A stretch of 64,000 nt of DNA from Centropus unirufus. Its lineage: Eukaryota; Chordata; Aves; Cuculiformes; Centropidae. A program made the translations under genes and the position numbers. The notes under the pieces are model-generated. The model was not told the DNA's origin and did not search any database. It worked only from the letters and a program-made list of their open reading frames with translations. The stretch is taken from the NCBI GenBank assembly GCA_013397695.1, contig VYZI01000033.1:575092-639091 (forward strand). Reading direction: 5' to 3'. Shown one piece after another: positions 23,403 through 37,600 of this stretch (positions within the stretch are counted from its first letter, which is position 1; each line of letters begins with the position of its first letter).

Positions 23403-24779
23403 TATGCTCAAATTTGCTGTTGATGCTTGTGAGGTTTGCAGATATCCGAGAGTGGCAGTGTTTGGTTTATTAAAGAGTTGCTGTACGTAAACTTACCCAG
23501 AGGGCAGTTAAGATTGCTGGTTAATAATAGCTTTCTCAGAACAGCATGGTTACTTCACTGATCAAATCACCTGTCTGTCCATATAGGCCAGACAAATATA
23601 TGAAACAAAAAAAAAGATTATTAAGTTTTGCGAGGTTCTTAGTGCATGATGGGAAGATTGCAAAGATAATGAGGGATAGAGATAGAGCATCCATTGAAAA
23701 CATGTTACTTCATGCTCCGTGACACATTTAATATAACAGGAATAGGACAGAGAGAAGGAATTTGGTTGTGGTTATGAAATTCAGAGCCTAGTTATATAGC
23801 CTGATGATGACATGGACTTCTGTTGTCACTTGGCAGTGGTTATGTATTCAATCTCTTAATTAATAATTATGAATTGGTTAATATTACAAGAAGCTGCACC
23901 CTATCTGAAAAGAAAATGAGTACCGACATGTCAAGGACACAGTTAAAAGGTGTTTTGATTTCTCTCTCCTTAGTGCTGTATCTCACTGTTCATCTATTAT
24001 CATTTTAGCTTCACCAGATGAAACAGTAAGTTGGCCAAAGGCAGATTCTCTTTCCCACAACATCCTGGGACTGGTACCAGCTGTACAAGATGACTGACAA
24101 GTGGTAAGGTAGGTTTAGCAGCACACTAAGGCAACCCAAGCACCAGCTAAGCCTTACCCTCCCCTCCTGCTCAAATCCTTCTGCTTTTCCATGGGTTACT
24201 CTCGTATAAACTGAGGGACAGAGCAACATCAGACCCACTCCTTAGGAAGTGGAACCCATGCATTTGAAAGCTTTATGTGGGAAAATAAATTAGAGCCTAA
24301 TCACTCGTACCCTAGGGAACAGGCACTGACAGACAGGAGGATACACTGGGGCAAAGAGCATTGCCACCAAGTTTTGTGAGAAAGCATCACCTTTCAGGAC
24401 TTCCATCTTGACCCTGATCTGAGAAGTATGGTCTGTGTATAACGTTTTGGCCGCAGCTCCTGATGTGAGGCAGATGTGTCCCTGTTCTTGCCATAATTCG
24501 TGGCAGGAAGAAAGAGAAGGAAGAAATCTGCCCTGCTTTAGCAACCAGGTAGCTTCTCAGTCTGCACTGTAGTAAGTACCCCAAGAAATTAGTGCTGAAA
24601 ATTGAGAATCTTTAACCTACTTAAGTCTCTGTCTTTAAGTCCACCTCTGCAGAGACAAAGAACATAAGATTTACTGTTCAAAAGATGGATACCAATAATG
24701 CTGATGTTTGGTTCCTGTCTTCTCATAACCTCCTCTGAAAAAGAATAAGGCAAAACAAGCAAAAGTCCCACAATTTAAC
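23403..24779. other. Unique AT-rich sequence, nothing recognised
   Basis: No gene, CpG island or identifiable transposon. Short open frames have no known domains. Confidence 0.55.
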
Positions 24780-25440
24780 ATTGCTATAAGACCTAATCCA
24801 CTTTTAGAAACATTGAAACCCAAGTACATCCCAGGAAAATGGTTTCAGGAGACAGTGTTCAATACATTAAAAGCTACACAAGTAAACTTCAAACGTGAAA
24901 GTACCAAGTCGTAAAGCTTGGAATTTAAAACTGCAAAGTGCACAGAAATAAAATCCTTACGGAGATGCTAAAATGTCTAATTCATTATTATTTCAAAAAA
25001 GATTAAAAAATAATTTCTTAACATTAAAGTGCAATCAAGCACTGAAGAAATTATTTAAACTTTCCATAGGAAAAAAGCACACTCTAAAATGCTACAAGGG
25101 TATTGATGGCTATTAAATATTTACTTTTCTCTCTAGCTCACACTAGAAAGAGTAATTTGTATTTGGCAGAAACTGGCTGCAATTACATTAGTCAATCCAA
25201 AAGCCCAACTTGCTCATACAAAATGCAAACAAATTAGTTAAAATGGTCTAATTAGCAGACTGTAAAAATGCAAAGCAAGGCTGGCATAAAAATGTGTACT
25301 AGGCAAGTATACTTTTACAAAACAAACAGAAAGGCAAATATGAAATAGCCTAATAAATCCTAACTAAAGGACCATAATATAAACCCAAATATTTAGGGAT
25401 TGCATACTTAAAAGTTTCTATGGACTCTTAAGTATTTTCT
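24780..25440. promoter_or_regulatory. Candidate conserved non-coding element
   Basis: An AT-rich but complex block, low in repeats, with many homeodomain and POU-type cores: GCAATTACATTAGTCAATCC at about 25,180-25,199, CAAATTAGTTAAAATGG at about 25,229, GTCTAATTAGCAGAC at about 25,246-25,260 and ATGCAAA repeated near 25,221. GTCTAATTAGCAGAC is nearly palindromic around TAATTA. The look is that of a distal enhancer; conservation is not tested. Confidence 0.35.
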
Positions 25441-27759
25441 TGCAACTCACATTCAGTCGTGAATACATGATTAATTCCATAGCTGAAGTTCTACTGGGAT
25501 TTCAGCTGAGTGAGGCCAGGTTATGGACACGTTTTATGTGGGTATATACATGAACACAACTCCCAGTCAAGTTAATTAGAGTGCAAAGTAGCTTTGGAGC
25601 ATGCAAAGAATACAGGATGTAGCCTATGGAAGGAAGGTCAAGCCATTTCTTTACACGTTGTGTGTTTGGTTTTGTTTCCACAATTGAAAAAAACAACTGG
25701 AAGCATACGGAAATATGGAAACAGTTAAGGTAAAACATAATACACTTTTGTTCTTACGGGAAGTATAAACTATGGGCATTGTCTATAAGGACTCAGCTTA
25801 CTAGTTAAAATGAATCATTACAATAACTGTAATATTCCTGTCATCAATATATTAGACCAAAAAGGGCTTTAGTGTCTCTCACTTTATAACATTGCTGGGA
25901 TTTCTTAATCTGTGGGTTTTTAATTCCCTAGTTTATATTTTGTAGATATAATAAGCCATTATGATTTGTAAGATATCATATAAAAGAAGCTATTGTGAAG
26001 TGATGATCTGAATGTGTCCATATCCTCTCACCTCACCACATGTTCTTCTGTGCTCCAAAACGTCTAGCTGTCTGGAGCCACATTCTTTCTTCTTGCCACC
26101 TGACAGATGGTAGAAGGTGGGTGGCTTTGGCAAAATTAATTAGAAACGCATTGAAGAAACAATAACCATGAACACCCTCTGGCAAAAATATGATGTTACT
26201 TGGCACAAAGAACCGTTGTGCAAAAGCATTACAACAGCAAAAATATCCTGACTGCCCTGAAGAAGAGGTCACCCACTAGAAAACAATCCTTGGCAAAAGG
26301 AGAAACAGTGTGGCCACAAGGTGTGGTCATCATCGCCATTGCCACTTCAAACACGTAACAGTTGACTCATTCAGTTATTAGCACTGCAATAGCTGATTGG
26401 GGCACCTTCACTTTCCCAGGTTGTCCCACTCTGCATATTGCCTCACTGTGACAAATATGTTCAGTCCATCACTCTTTCTCACGGAGTGCACTAATTTCAT
26501 GGAAGAATATGTCACTCTATAAAATATCCTGCTAGTTTCAGTGCCATTGAAAGAGTAAGATATTTGTGAATATTTTATGATGATGAATATCTTATGATAT
26601 TTGTGAATGTAATAACAAAGTCCAGTGGAGATAGCTTAAAAAATATGGATACTTCTCTGTGAAGATTGAAGAACAATGTCTTGTTTTCTGTTGTTCGACT
26701 TAGTGCATGACAATTGGCTTAGCGAATGGCCAGAGAAATTATCTTTTCCACTTTCTCACCCACCACCACCTATTCCCATGTCAGAATTTTCCACATATTG
26801 TGAATGTTGAATCCCACCCTGATGATAAGTGGATAAACCAAGGATATTGGACATATGAGAAAGAAAAGGAATTGCTGGCATCATAAAGGGCAGTTAAGAG
26901 AACCAAGGCTTGAGGTATAAGGAAATAAATACCATGTGGAAAGGCTCCATCGTGTGGGAAAAAGTTCCACTATGGTCTCTCACCATGTACTGTTCCACAG
27001 GTGTCATCAGTGAGAGACGGGAGACAAGATGGATGCTCTACCTCTGCTATAACCATGCCAACACGTCTAAGTACAGTGGTTGCTCCCTCTTTGCAGGAGG
27101 CATTAGACTGAAGAGCAAAATTCAGTATAGCTCTCCAAGCTAGTGACTGCTGTGCTCCGTGTCCTGTGTTTTGCTGCTCTTGCCTCTACAGGGATTTGCT
27201 GTGAGCCTAGGTGAGTTAATCAGCTTCCTGCCTGGCACACTGGTTTCTTCATTCTTCTCTATGTGTGCTGGCATCTCTGTTATCACCTCGTTGCCAAATA
27301 TTAGGAATGCTGTAGGCAGATGAACTTTTATAGTTTTCCTGCTAGAGCTATTCACCCCTTGCATGCAATTCGCCAGAGAGGCAGCTCAGCCAGGAGGGGT
27401 ATGATAGTCTGGTGAACTTCAGTCTGTTTGGGCAAGACAGCCCATCTTATCATGAAATCCAAATCACCTGTTCAAACAGCCCAAGTGGAGACGTGGCATA
27501 TTCCCTACCACCTAACTCTGCTAGGAATAGCAGTGCAGTGTCTATTCATAGACCAGACTTATACATAGCACACTTTCTGAGAAAACTCGACTCCAAATCT
27601 ACTTATTCCAGTAGGGAGACTTCCACTAGGTTTAGCGACTTTGGCTCATGCACAGATTGCATCTGGTTGCCTCCATTTTTAGTGAATGTGAGATAGGTAG
27701 GCTAGGAGAGAAACTATACAGGTATGCAGTTATTCTAGCTCTAATAAATCCGCATAAAA
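25441..27759. other. Unique sequence, nothing recognised
   Basis: No gene or transposon is supported. A small direct repeat, GATATTTGTGAAT, occurs at 26,559-26,571 and 26,596-26,608 with ATGATGAATATCTT-like sequence between. Confidence 0.5.
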
Positions 27760-27965
27760 AGGTGTAAGTAGTGAGGAAAGGGTTGAGACCCTGCAGGAAA
27801 GATAAACAGGAGAAGAGGGAATGGGAAAGTGGATGGATGAGAAAGTGAAGACAATGACATAGAGAAGGAACGTGATAAAGACAGAAAACAAAAGAAAAAA
27901 AAAAGGCATAAGAACTGTATTAAGAAATAATGTGGAAAGAAAAAAGGAAAATGACAAGGAAGACT
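27760..27965 (+). repeat. Purine-rich (A/G) strand-asymmetric tract
   Basis: About 200 bases are overwhelmingly A and G on the plus strand, including an unbroken run of A at about 27,894-27,904. The opposite strand therefore has stop-free pyrimidine-rich frames of up to about 124 codons made of Phe, Ser, Leu and Pro, which are composition artefacts and not genes. No tandem unit is obvious. Confidence 0.7.
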
Positions 27966-30900
27966 AATTGCATATTTTGTTGCCTGAAACAGTGCTTGTA
28001 GCTGTAATATGACAGTACAAATCAGGCTTGATTTCATAGATAAACATGTGTTCACCATTGGGAAATGTATGAGGGAAACAAATAAGGAAGAAAGACTAAA
28101 TGGATGGTTTTTCAAGGAAAGGAGGTTACTGCTGGTGACCCACAGGAATATGGGCCATCATCTACATTAACTTGGAATGACTCAAGATAGAAAAACTAAA
28201 ATGTATGTGAAGAATTAGAAAAAAAACAATCTCTTGATACTGTCTGGGTAACAAAATATAAGCCAATAGATTCCAATTAAAAAATGGCAATGCGTGTAAG
28301 GAAAACAAACACATCTATGTGGCTATGAGCACTAAATTAACTATTTTGTCTCAGGAAACACATTTTGGAGAGCCTGATAAAGATGTCAGCCCAGTGCTCA
28401 GCAGCAGCAAAAACAATTAAGAATTATTAGGAAAATACTCGAGAACAAATCAGAAACTATTCTGCTGATAAATAGCCTGTGGTGTAGAGTCACCTCATCT
28501 CAAAACCAATATAGGTAAACCTAGAAAAGTACACTAAAAGACAGAAGGAAAGGTCAACTGCATTGAATAGGTTCTGAATGAGGAATGTTGAAATAGAATA
28601 AGACTTCTGTGTGGACAAGAAATGACCAAGGGCTAACACAGGTTGTTTTATCTTTAGGATACAGAGAGCAGGTAAATATGTAAGATTATTAACTATTTAT
28701 CACAACACAGGAACAAGTGGCATGCAGGAATTTACTGGGGAACAAACCAGGTGAAAGAGAGAATTTTTTCTGAATAGCTGAAGTGTGAGACGCATTGCTA
28801 CAAGATCCTGCAAAGACTTAAAGATAAGCAAACTTGGAAAAGAATTAGTAAATTCATGGAAGGCAAGCCCTTCCACAGCTATTGAATGCAGCATTCAGAT
28901 GCAATAACTGGGTGTATAACAGTCGCAAATGATGAACACTGTATAGTTGCTCCGGTTTTCTGGAAACAGAAAATTTGGAGTGTCTTTGGGGGGTGTTGAT
29001 CCAATCTGAACAGTATTTTTTTATAGTCTATGAGATACAAACAAGAAGAGAAAATTCAGTGCTTTTATGTGTGCATGATATACAAAGTATCTTTTAGGGA
29101 TCTGTGCTAAGTGGGATGCTGTGAGAAAAAAAGCTCGATTCATTTTTTTCCTGAAGAGAAGGCATCTCTGATGTAGCCTGGGGAACCTGCTGTACCAGGC
29201 CAGTCTCACATCATTTCATGTCCTACTTTCACAAGAACTCTTTACTTTGTTGGTTTCATTAACATTATACTACTTAGAAAAACATTCAGTGTAAAATTAC
29301 ACACACGTATACAGGATGGTAAAATAAACTCCTGTTCCTTGATTCTAAAACACAACAATTTTTCATTCACTACTGTGTGGATAAAGCACCTCTAGAGTTT
29401 GTGAAGTGAGCATAATTTATTCTAGACTCATGCTGGAATAATTTATGTTCTCAAGCCTTTGCAGATGTATAGTCACTAGAGAGCTGTCTGCCTACAGGAG
29501 TTTTTACACATATTTTATCTAAATCAACGCTCCAAATGCAACATGAAGATGCAGTGAGTTTGTGTGGATTCGTAGCACTCCCTGGAGGACTCTATGTCTA
29601 AAAACCAATAAGCATTTTACAGTTTTCCTTAAGTGTTTTTCATCATTTTTGATGCATGCAATATTGACTGGCATTCTCATTTTAATTTCAGTATTATTCC
29701 ACAGGTAAAAAGTAAATGGAGAAAAAGTTCTTGCAAGTGAATAATAAAAGTGAAAATTCATCTCTCTATACTTAGATGCTACTGTTTATTCATTATAAAC
29801 CGACGCAGCAAAACAGAATATTCATTTATAAACAAAATACATTCCACATTGATTGAAAACTACAGTGAGATTTTGATATTTTATGATCAAAATAAGTAAA
29901 AAGAAGACATAAAGAAACAGCTATTTTATTTCTTTCTATTTTGATTACACACCTAGTATGAGTATCACTGATGAAGCTGGTGATAGTTAATTCTTCATAA
30001 AGCTCATTGTTACAACCAGTAAGCCCATGCGGACAATAAAATTCCTAATTATTACTCTGAAGTCAGTTGACATAAAGGGCTGACTAAATTTTGGTTCAGG
30101 ACCTCATATTTATTCCTTAATCAGAAATATGCTGTTTCTAGAATGAAATGACTATGAAATGTTTCTGAAAGGCTGCTCAGAAACCATCACTGCAGATGCT
30201 GAACTGCAAACATACTGATGGCATGCATGGCTAGTGTTTACAAAGCTCTATGAATAATAAATAATCTAGATAAATAACCATAGTTAGAGCTATGCAAACA
30301 AGAGAGCAAATAAATCAAGGCCTCCTGCTCATGCATAGATACCAAACACTTCTCTTCTGCATGCTTTTAATTTGTTTTGTTTGTCTATTTAAGTAGGAGA
30401 CAGTGGACAGAAATGTAATCAACCAACATTTTTTAGGTTAGTTAGAAGTGTTTTGGAGGAAGATCACAAAGTGGATCAAACTCTCCATCAGAGACTTGGT
30501 AATCACAGTCACCAGGGGCCAGCAGGTTGCATGTTGCACACATACACTGCCATGCAGACTGCACCATTTTACTTCTGCAGCTGGCATATAGCAGCAGCCT
30601 AGTCCAGGAGAGTATGTATGACTGCTACCGTGTCACGTTGGAAGTTAGGGAGATTCAAGAGCAACAGTGAAAAGGTCTATTGTCACTTTATTTTTTTGCT
30701 CCTGATAATTAGGTTTTTTATTTTATACCAAATTAAATATGTGGGTAAAGGCACATTTTGAATTGACATTGTTGTGTTTGATGCATTAAGAAGAAGACAA
30801 GTATTATTGCATTGTTAGTATCATTGTCTATGTGAGAAGAATTTCATAGAAAAGAGAATATACAGCAATTATATGTCAAATATCTTCCCTGTATTATCTA

Positions 30901-31588
30901 GTCCAGCATTACTACTGGTTCTGTGCTAACAATCTGGTTGTGAAAAGATTATTTCAGTATCTTTATAAGTGAAATGCACATATCTCATAATATTTTATTT
31001 TGTTTCCAGGAATTTCTATAATGCAAACTGCTTAAGTTGGCTATCCAGTTTATATTTAAGTATGATACACTTCTTTTGCAACTTGAGGCTCATTACATCC
31101 TCACAAATACCGGTATGTGTGCAGTATGAATCAGACACAAATAGTGTAGCATAGTAGCACTATCACTATATCCCCTACTTTGCAAGCAAGACACCCTACA
31201 AAGTGTTTTGCACTTTGGTGAAAAGAATCTCTAGGCAATTCTCACATACAATCTGGGCAAAAGAAGGCCAAGGTGAGAGACATAGTTTTCCATTTCTGGG
31301 CTCCAATTTTAACATCAGGCCACATCTAATTATAGAATATGTAGGATTTATTAACTTATTTTCCACACCAGCTGAGTACTTCAGGAGTACTGATGCATTT
31401 GTTGATAAATTTACTGTTACTTTTAATGTGAATACGCAGGTGTGCAAATGTTGGCACAATGGGCCAGAAACAAGTGCTCAGTATGAACACTGAGGTAAAA
31501 AGGAAACTTCTGGCAAAACTAAAGGCAATGAAGGGTGAGGTTCAAGCGTCCAAAAACTCATTATATAGCAACATCCATGCCTTTCAAC
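27966..31588. other. Unique AT-rich desert sequence, nothing recognised
   Basis: No gene, CpG island or identifiable transposon can be supported. Scattered ATTA-rich stretches (for example 29,800-30,060) could hold regulatory sites but do not stand out. Confidence 0.5.
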
Positions 31589-31632
31589 CTTCTCAATAGA
31601 TAGAAATAGAAATAGAAAACTTCTCAATAGAT
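31589..31632. repeat. Small tandem/direct duplication
   Basis: TTCTCAATAGAT occurs at 31,590-31,601 and again at 31,621-31,632, separated by about three units of TAGAAA. It is consistent with a local slippage duplication. Confidence 0.8.
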
Positions 31633-34600
31633 GAAACCTGCTGCATGATCAACAACTTGCCACAGTATATGGTACATTCTAAGAGCTGAGAAGGCATGTT
31701 CTGCCATGTAATTGCTGCTTTAAAACGTCCAGAAATACCTTTGTCACCACAAATAAGAGCTGGAAGACCAGAATCTGACTCATATCAGTCAATTAAAGCT
31801 TTCCCATGAATTCCAAGTGGAATAAAAGCCTGTCAATGGCTCACTTTTTGTCATATCTTAGAGAAAGTAGGAAATTGATGTGCAATTCCTTGCATTTTAT
31901 GTACAGTTTAAAATAAATAGTCAATAGCTTATTTATTCTTAGATATAGGAACAACATTTACACAAAATTGGTGTACAGGGAAATATTGTTTTAAGATATT
32001 TGGAAACATACTATATAGCTCTCGGACTTTTAGTCCTTTCTTTTGAAAGTGAGTGTGGCTGTTCAGTGGCTGAGGATGAAAAGTGAAGACAAACTTTCTG
32101 AGACCTAACAAACAGTGGCCCCAAAAGCTGCCGAAGATACAAGATGCTTGGACAGATCACATCCCCTCCGAAGTCAAAGCACCTGTCTGTAAGCATCTGT
32201 CACTGAAGACTGAGAGATTCTATCCTCCAGCTCTCCAGTTCCCTCTGTGCTGGCTGATAGGAGGAAGTCACTTAAAAATTACTGCCAGTAAGTCAAAAGA
32301 AAAGTATCATTTCAAAGGTATATATTTCGTGTTCAAGTTAACTCACCACTTTGGAAGGCAATGGTGCAAACTGGAATGTATAATAAAGGTGTGACACAAA
32401 AAAAATTATTGGCATCTATTTATTAGCTTGCCCTACTCACCTGACTGGATTCGAAGTTACAGAAGGTTAAATCCCATGGCAGAGTGCTTTTGCAGCCCAC
32501 TTCCTTTGTTTATAGCAGATTTCACAGTTGGCTACCTTATGACTATTGGCAGAATTCCTGCTTAACAAGCCATCTCAGGCATATCATCAAGACATGAGTT
32601 TATTACTAGTGAAAGAGTATTTTTGCAACTTTGTCCTCAGGTAGGAAGTCTAAGAGGTACATTGCGTGGTGATTTCTCTTTTATAGTTTCCAGCTGACTT
32701 CCATTCCTTGATATATTTCAGGAGCCACTTGCAAACAAAATTGCCCACTGTAATTTCTTGTGAAATCCAAATTTTCCTTTATATTTTAGAAACAGATGCT
32801 AGGGAGTCTTTCTTCTGTGTAAAGCCCCCATTTTATGTTCTTTATTCATCTCAACTCTTTCTACTGTTACTGTATCTGCATAAGACTTTTAAATTCTCCA
32901 CAGCTCTTGGTTCTAGTACTGCTTGTTTCTGTCTTTATATTAAGATAACTAAGACAATTTTGGTGTGATGCCAGACAGGGATTCCTTAATAGTAGATTCT
33001 ATCGAAGCTCCAACCCAAATTATGAATACATGTTCATAATGCACACGCAAAAACTCAAAATCAAACATTTGACCCAAAAGCAGGGAGTAAAGTTGTGACA
33101 GGATAACGCATCCCAAAATATTTGTGTGGTTACTGTCAGAGACCTGATGCTAATCCAGCAACTTCCTGTTGTGCTTAATTTTGAGTGGAAACTTGCACTT
33201 TGGAATTGGAGCTGGAAGTAAAAATCAGGATCCTTAGGGTTTGATGCCTTGGAAGTTGTGTTTAACTAAGTGTTTTCCACCAAACTAAACTTGCACAAAG
33301 CACAGTCACAACCTTTTATGGCTGGAATAGATCTTATGAACTCAAGATTCCCTTTTTTATGGTCTTGTTGACACCATAATTTCCAACCAGCTATACACAC
33401 TGCTGGGATCAAGCCTCTATGCTGTCCTTCCTCTGCCTCTTTCTTGACCATTGTGTAGTCTCATGGATATTTTTTACGAAGTATTTTTACCCTCAAGTTG
33501 TCAGATCATCACAGTAACTTCCTCAGATATCTTAAAAGCTAGGAGTCACAGTGCTGCAGAACCTCCTGCTCTTGAGCAATGTCAAAAGAAAATTTTGTGT
33601 ATATCTATAAAAAAATCTAGACCACTAGAACCCTCATTTCATCACTATGGTCCATAATTTACTTCAATGATGTGTCCATTCTCGTTTTTTCCTTTTTATT
33701 CAGATATTGGAAGGATATTTGAGGTATAGTCCGAAAACTTCTTTTAACCTGAAACAAAACTGTGGCCTTATTCTACAGGAATTACTTTAATTTAATACTG
33801 GACCTTAAATGTAGGACCTTGATTGGAATCAGGGAAGTTGCATCAAGTGAAGCAGAAACAACACAGTAGGGAATCAAGCCCCTGACTGCATGAACGTTTA
33901 CTAGACAGCCTGTCTATTACTTCTTTTTATACAACGTGAAAATTAGAAAGGGAGTAAGAATGGAATAAGGATGAAATAAAGCTGTTCTATTTACAATTTA
34001 TGTATGTGATGCAATTTTTAGTGGAAAGAAAAAATGAAGTGAAGTTTGGGGGTTCTAGTGGTCCTGGTTCTCTGCTCATTGTGTATGTCCCTTATTTGAA
34101 AATGTGGAGTTGCAATCCATCTCCTTTTAAATGGTCACATGCAGGAACAGCCATCTTGGACCTCATACAGTGTCATGCTAGCTATAATGCGAATTATTAC
34201 TGCACTGTTTTGCTAAGCACTTACTTTGCACATACATTGGTCAAGAAAAAAAGCCACACCAAAACAAGCAACCTCCCAGTCTTCCCAGTGTCTCCGTGGT
34301 CAATAGAAGCAAATTATAAGTAAAAGCTTCTTTTATGACCTCAGTTAACTTGTTTACATATAAGAGGCACTTCTGAGCAGTACATCTGGTTAATGATTAT
34401 CTTTTACATATTGATATTAGTACCTGAAGTGGGAACATCTCATTTCCTGAATATGATTACCATTTTGAAATCTTATGCACAGGGGAAAAAAACCAATTCT
34501 ATAAATTAAACAAGAAGTTCTGAGAACTTATATCCCCCAGTTCACATCCAGATACTAATGCATCTCATTTACTTTGTTGCTATTCCCTTGAGTTATCTGT

Positions 34601-37600
34601 GTCATGCAGACCAGTCTTGCATGTCATGTTAACTATCCACTGAAAAAAAGCTAGAAGTGTACTTGTAACAGTGCCCTAAGCTAGCATACAAGGCAGGTAG
34701 AAGGACATAAAAAATTCATCACTGTTACATTTCAAGTTGCTGGGATATTTTAATTCCAATAGGATAGAACCCATGTCAGCTAAAGATGGAGCTATAATTA
34801 AACTGATATGGCATTCACAATTGCCTCAAAACCCGCAGTAGTTGTCATATGTTTCTTTTCCCCATCTTTAAACTATATGGAAATCAATTATCTCAACAAA
34901 CCAGCTGTAAGGACTGTATGCCAACCACTTACACTTGAAGTGAATAAATTATTTGAAATTCATTATTGATGTGAACAACTCTCCAAGATTTAAAGCACCA
35001 GTCCATTTTCTGTGCTGAGATTCACATGGAATTTTAACAAGTTCAGCACTATCCTCCGTCAAAAATTCGTATAGCAAACTGTTATGCAAATAGGTAGAGT
35101 TCAGGGATGGGCAAGCCGTGCACAGAAAATTATGTTTCGGATGACAAAATGCCCACAAGTTAATGGTTCTTTACATTTAGTGACAAATTTGTTCCTGATT
35201 TACCCCAGAGTGACAGACACAGGGTAGAAGGGGGGCATCGGAGACTGAAAATACCATTTGTGTGTCAAGGATGTTAGCAACCTGGAGTGGTGATAGGCAC
35301 TGGTGTCTACAGGATATGAAATTGAGTTGATGTGATGTCATTTTGGCTCTACTGTAACTTGGTTATCTCTTGCCAAGACTTCATGTATGATTAGTCAGCT
35401 CGGAGAGGACAGCAAGCCTTATCAGGCACACTTCCTGACATTCCTGTCAACTAAAGAAATGTGGTTAAGGAATTTAAGATGAGGTGTCACATCTTCATAT
35501 CAAATCCCATTGAGTCACCACCTACAAGTTAGAAGATTCCTTCTAAAAATATTAATGAAAAGGAAAAATGAAGTTTGAGCTGCATTTGACCTTGTAATGC
35601 ATTTTGCAAGCTACATCCCTCTAAGTTAGCATCTTGAATATGTATGCATTTTCTTTGTATACAGGGAATATAATTGTTATGTAGGCTGTGGAAAAATAAT
35701 ACTCATTACTACTAATGCAAAGGCATGTTTTGAGTTAACTAACTTCTAGTTTGTAGAATAAGGCAACCTTTTATGTGCCTAAGCAATTTTAAAAGAAAAT
35801 CCTTGTGTAAAAAGCTTGCAATCCTATATATTTAACAAGGACTATATTTGGAGTGGTTAATAGACAGATGAAAATACTAAGCATAACAATATTTTTTCAT
35901 CTCTTCAAATGAAAAGCTTGTACAATGTAATATTCACACCGTATACAGTCTTTCAAGTTTCTTTTCAAAAGCAAGTTAGCAGCATGCTATTTTTGTGCTA
36001 TTACATTTGTCCAACTGCACAATTTGTTTTAATAAAAGCAGTTGCATTCTCTTCCTTGCAGTGGGGCTCAAAGTTAAAATTCACTGCTAAGCTGAAAAAA
36101 TTCCTTATATGCTACAGACCAAAACACTCTATAAACAAGGCACACTAAAGAGTCTGTCTATAGACTACCATCTGGAAGACTGAACATGCATAAGTACCCA
36201 GTTTTTCAGCTATTGCCAAGCTATTCTTCCAAGAGTTTCAGGGCCTTGTAAGCTTCAAAGAGTCTTCTCAGGCAGAATACAACAGCTTCACAACCCTTAA
36301 ATAGAAGCTTACACAGTTCCATGTCCTGGCACATAAAGTACCTATTCCTTGAACATAATTTTGGCATTTAATAATTAAAGATATATCTGAGCTGAATAAA
36401 CATCCCAGGGAAAAATTGTTCTACATGGCACATTCCTTCATATAGAGATGATTCTGATGCTTGTGAAGGTCTAGAAGACACGTCAACTTTGTCGTCACAT
36501 CCAAGAACAGGTACAGAAGACTAACCAGCTGCAAGACCCCTCTTAAAAGGAATATAAAGCTAGAATTGAATGATAATCTTTGCTCTTTCTGTTATTGAGT
36601 AGAGCAGCAATAAATTTTATTTTTTGCACCTTGTCTTGTTTTTTTTTTTGTTGATTTCACCTTTCACAAGCAATTATTATTGGGTTGTACAAGGGCTTTC
36701 TGCTCTTATTGTCTAGTATTTCTAAGACATAAACAGAGAGAACCAGTGGGAAAGCTTTAAACAGATAAACTGACTTAGATCTTTAACTCTGCCCCTGTTC
36801 TTATGATAATGAACTGCTAAATAAGAGTATCTACTACCTATATGTTCAGCAAACCCATGAATTTCAGGACTCATGTCCTGTTCTTAACTTGAAGAATCAT
36901 CCAACAGCCAGAAGAATTTCCCTCCAAGAAATAAATGATAAATTGTAGATATTTTTGTGCACAACAAGCAAAAACCTAGGCAGCCTCTTCTTTACTAGAC
37001 CCTCTATTTCAGGGTAGACAAAGATAAACATAAAAGAAGAAATGATTTAACACCTCAATTCTCTCAAGCTGAGTTACAGAAACAGTGATTGAGGGAAGAC
37101 ATTTACTGCATACCCTAGCTATAGATATGTGCTGTGTGCACAACTTTCAAATTTTCATGTCTAATGAAGCAATTAAACCAACAGATAACTGGCTGTTAAA
37201 CACTGGAGACTCTCTTGATGAATTTGTCTCACAGAGGGAGAAGGTTAGAGCATGGGAGAGAAGGGTTGTTCATGGGAAGGCAAAAATTATGTTATAGCAT
37301 AGTGATGAAGACATGGAGTGTGATGAATATGGGAGACGAAAGTTGTAGTAGTGGAACTTCAGTATAGGATGATTCAGTTCACCTGAATGCTAGTGACTGA
37401 ATATTTAATGTTGAGCCTGTATACTGCCCAGGCTACCCCTGAGGTCAAGTAAGTGAGATAGGCACCCTCAAAGGGCAAAGCACCTCCTAGAATGATAATT
37501 ATCCAAGATCAGAGGAAGTGATTTTTGTCCCAGGGATGACTATTGACTCCTTTGTCAATGGAGCATGTTGAAAAGTGTCAGGACAAACTATGACCTGATT

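Noticed and set aside
27741..28115. Minus-strand 124-codon frame rich in Phe, Ser and Leu resembling a membrane protein
   Set aside because: It is the reverse complement of a purine-rich tract; hydrophobicity follows from the T- and C-rich codons.
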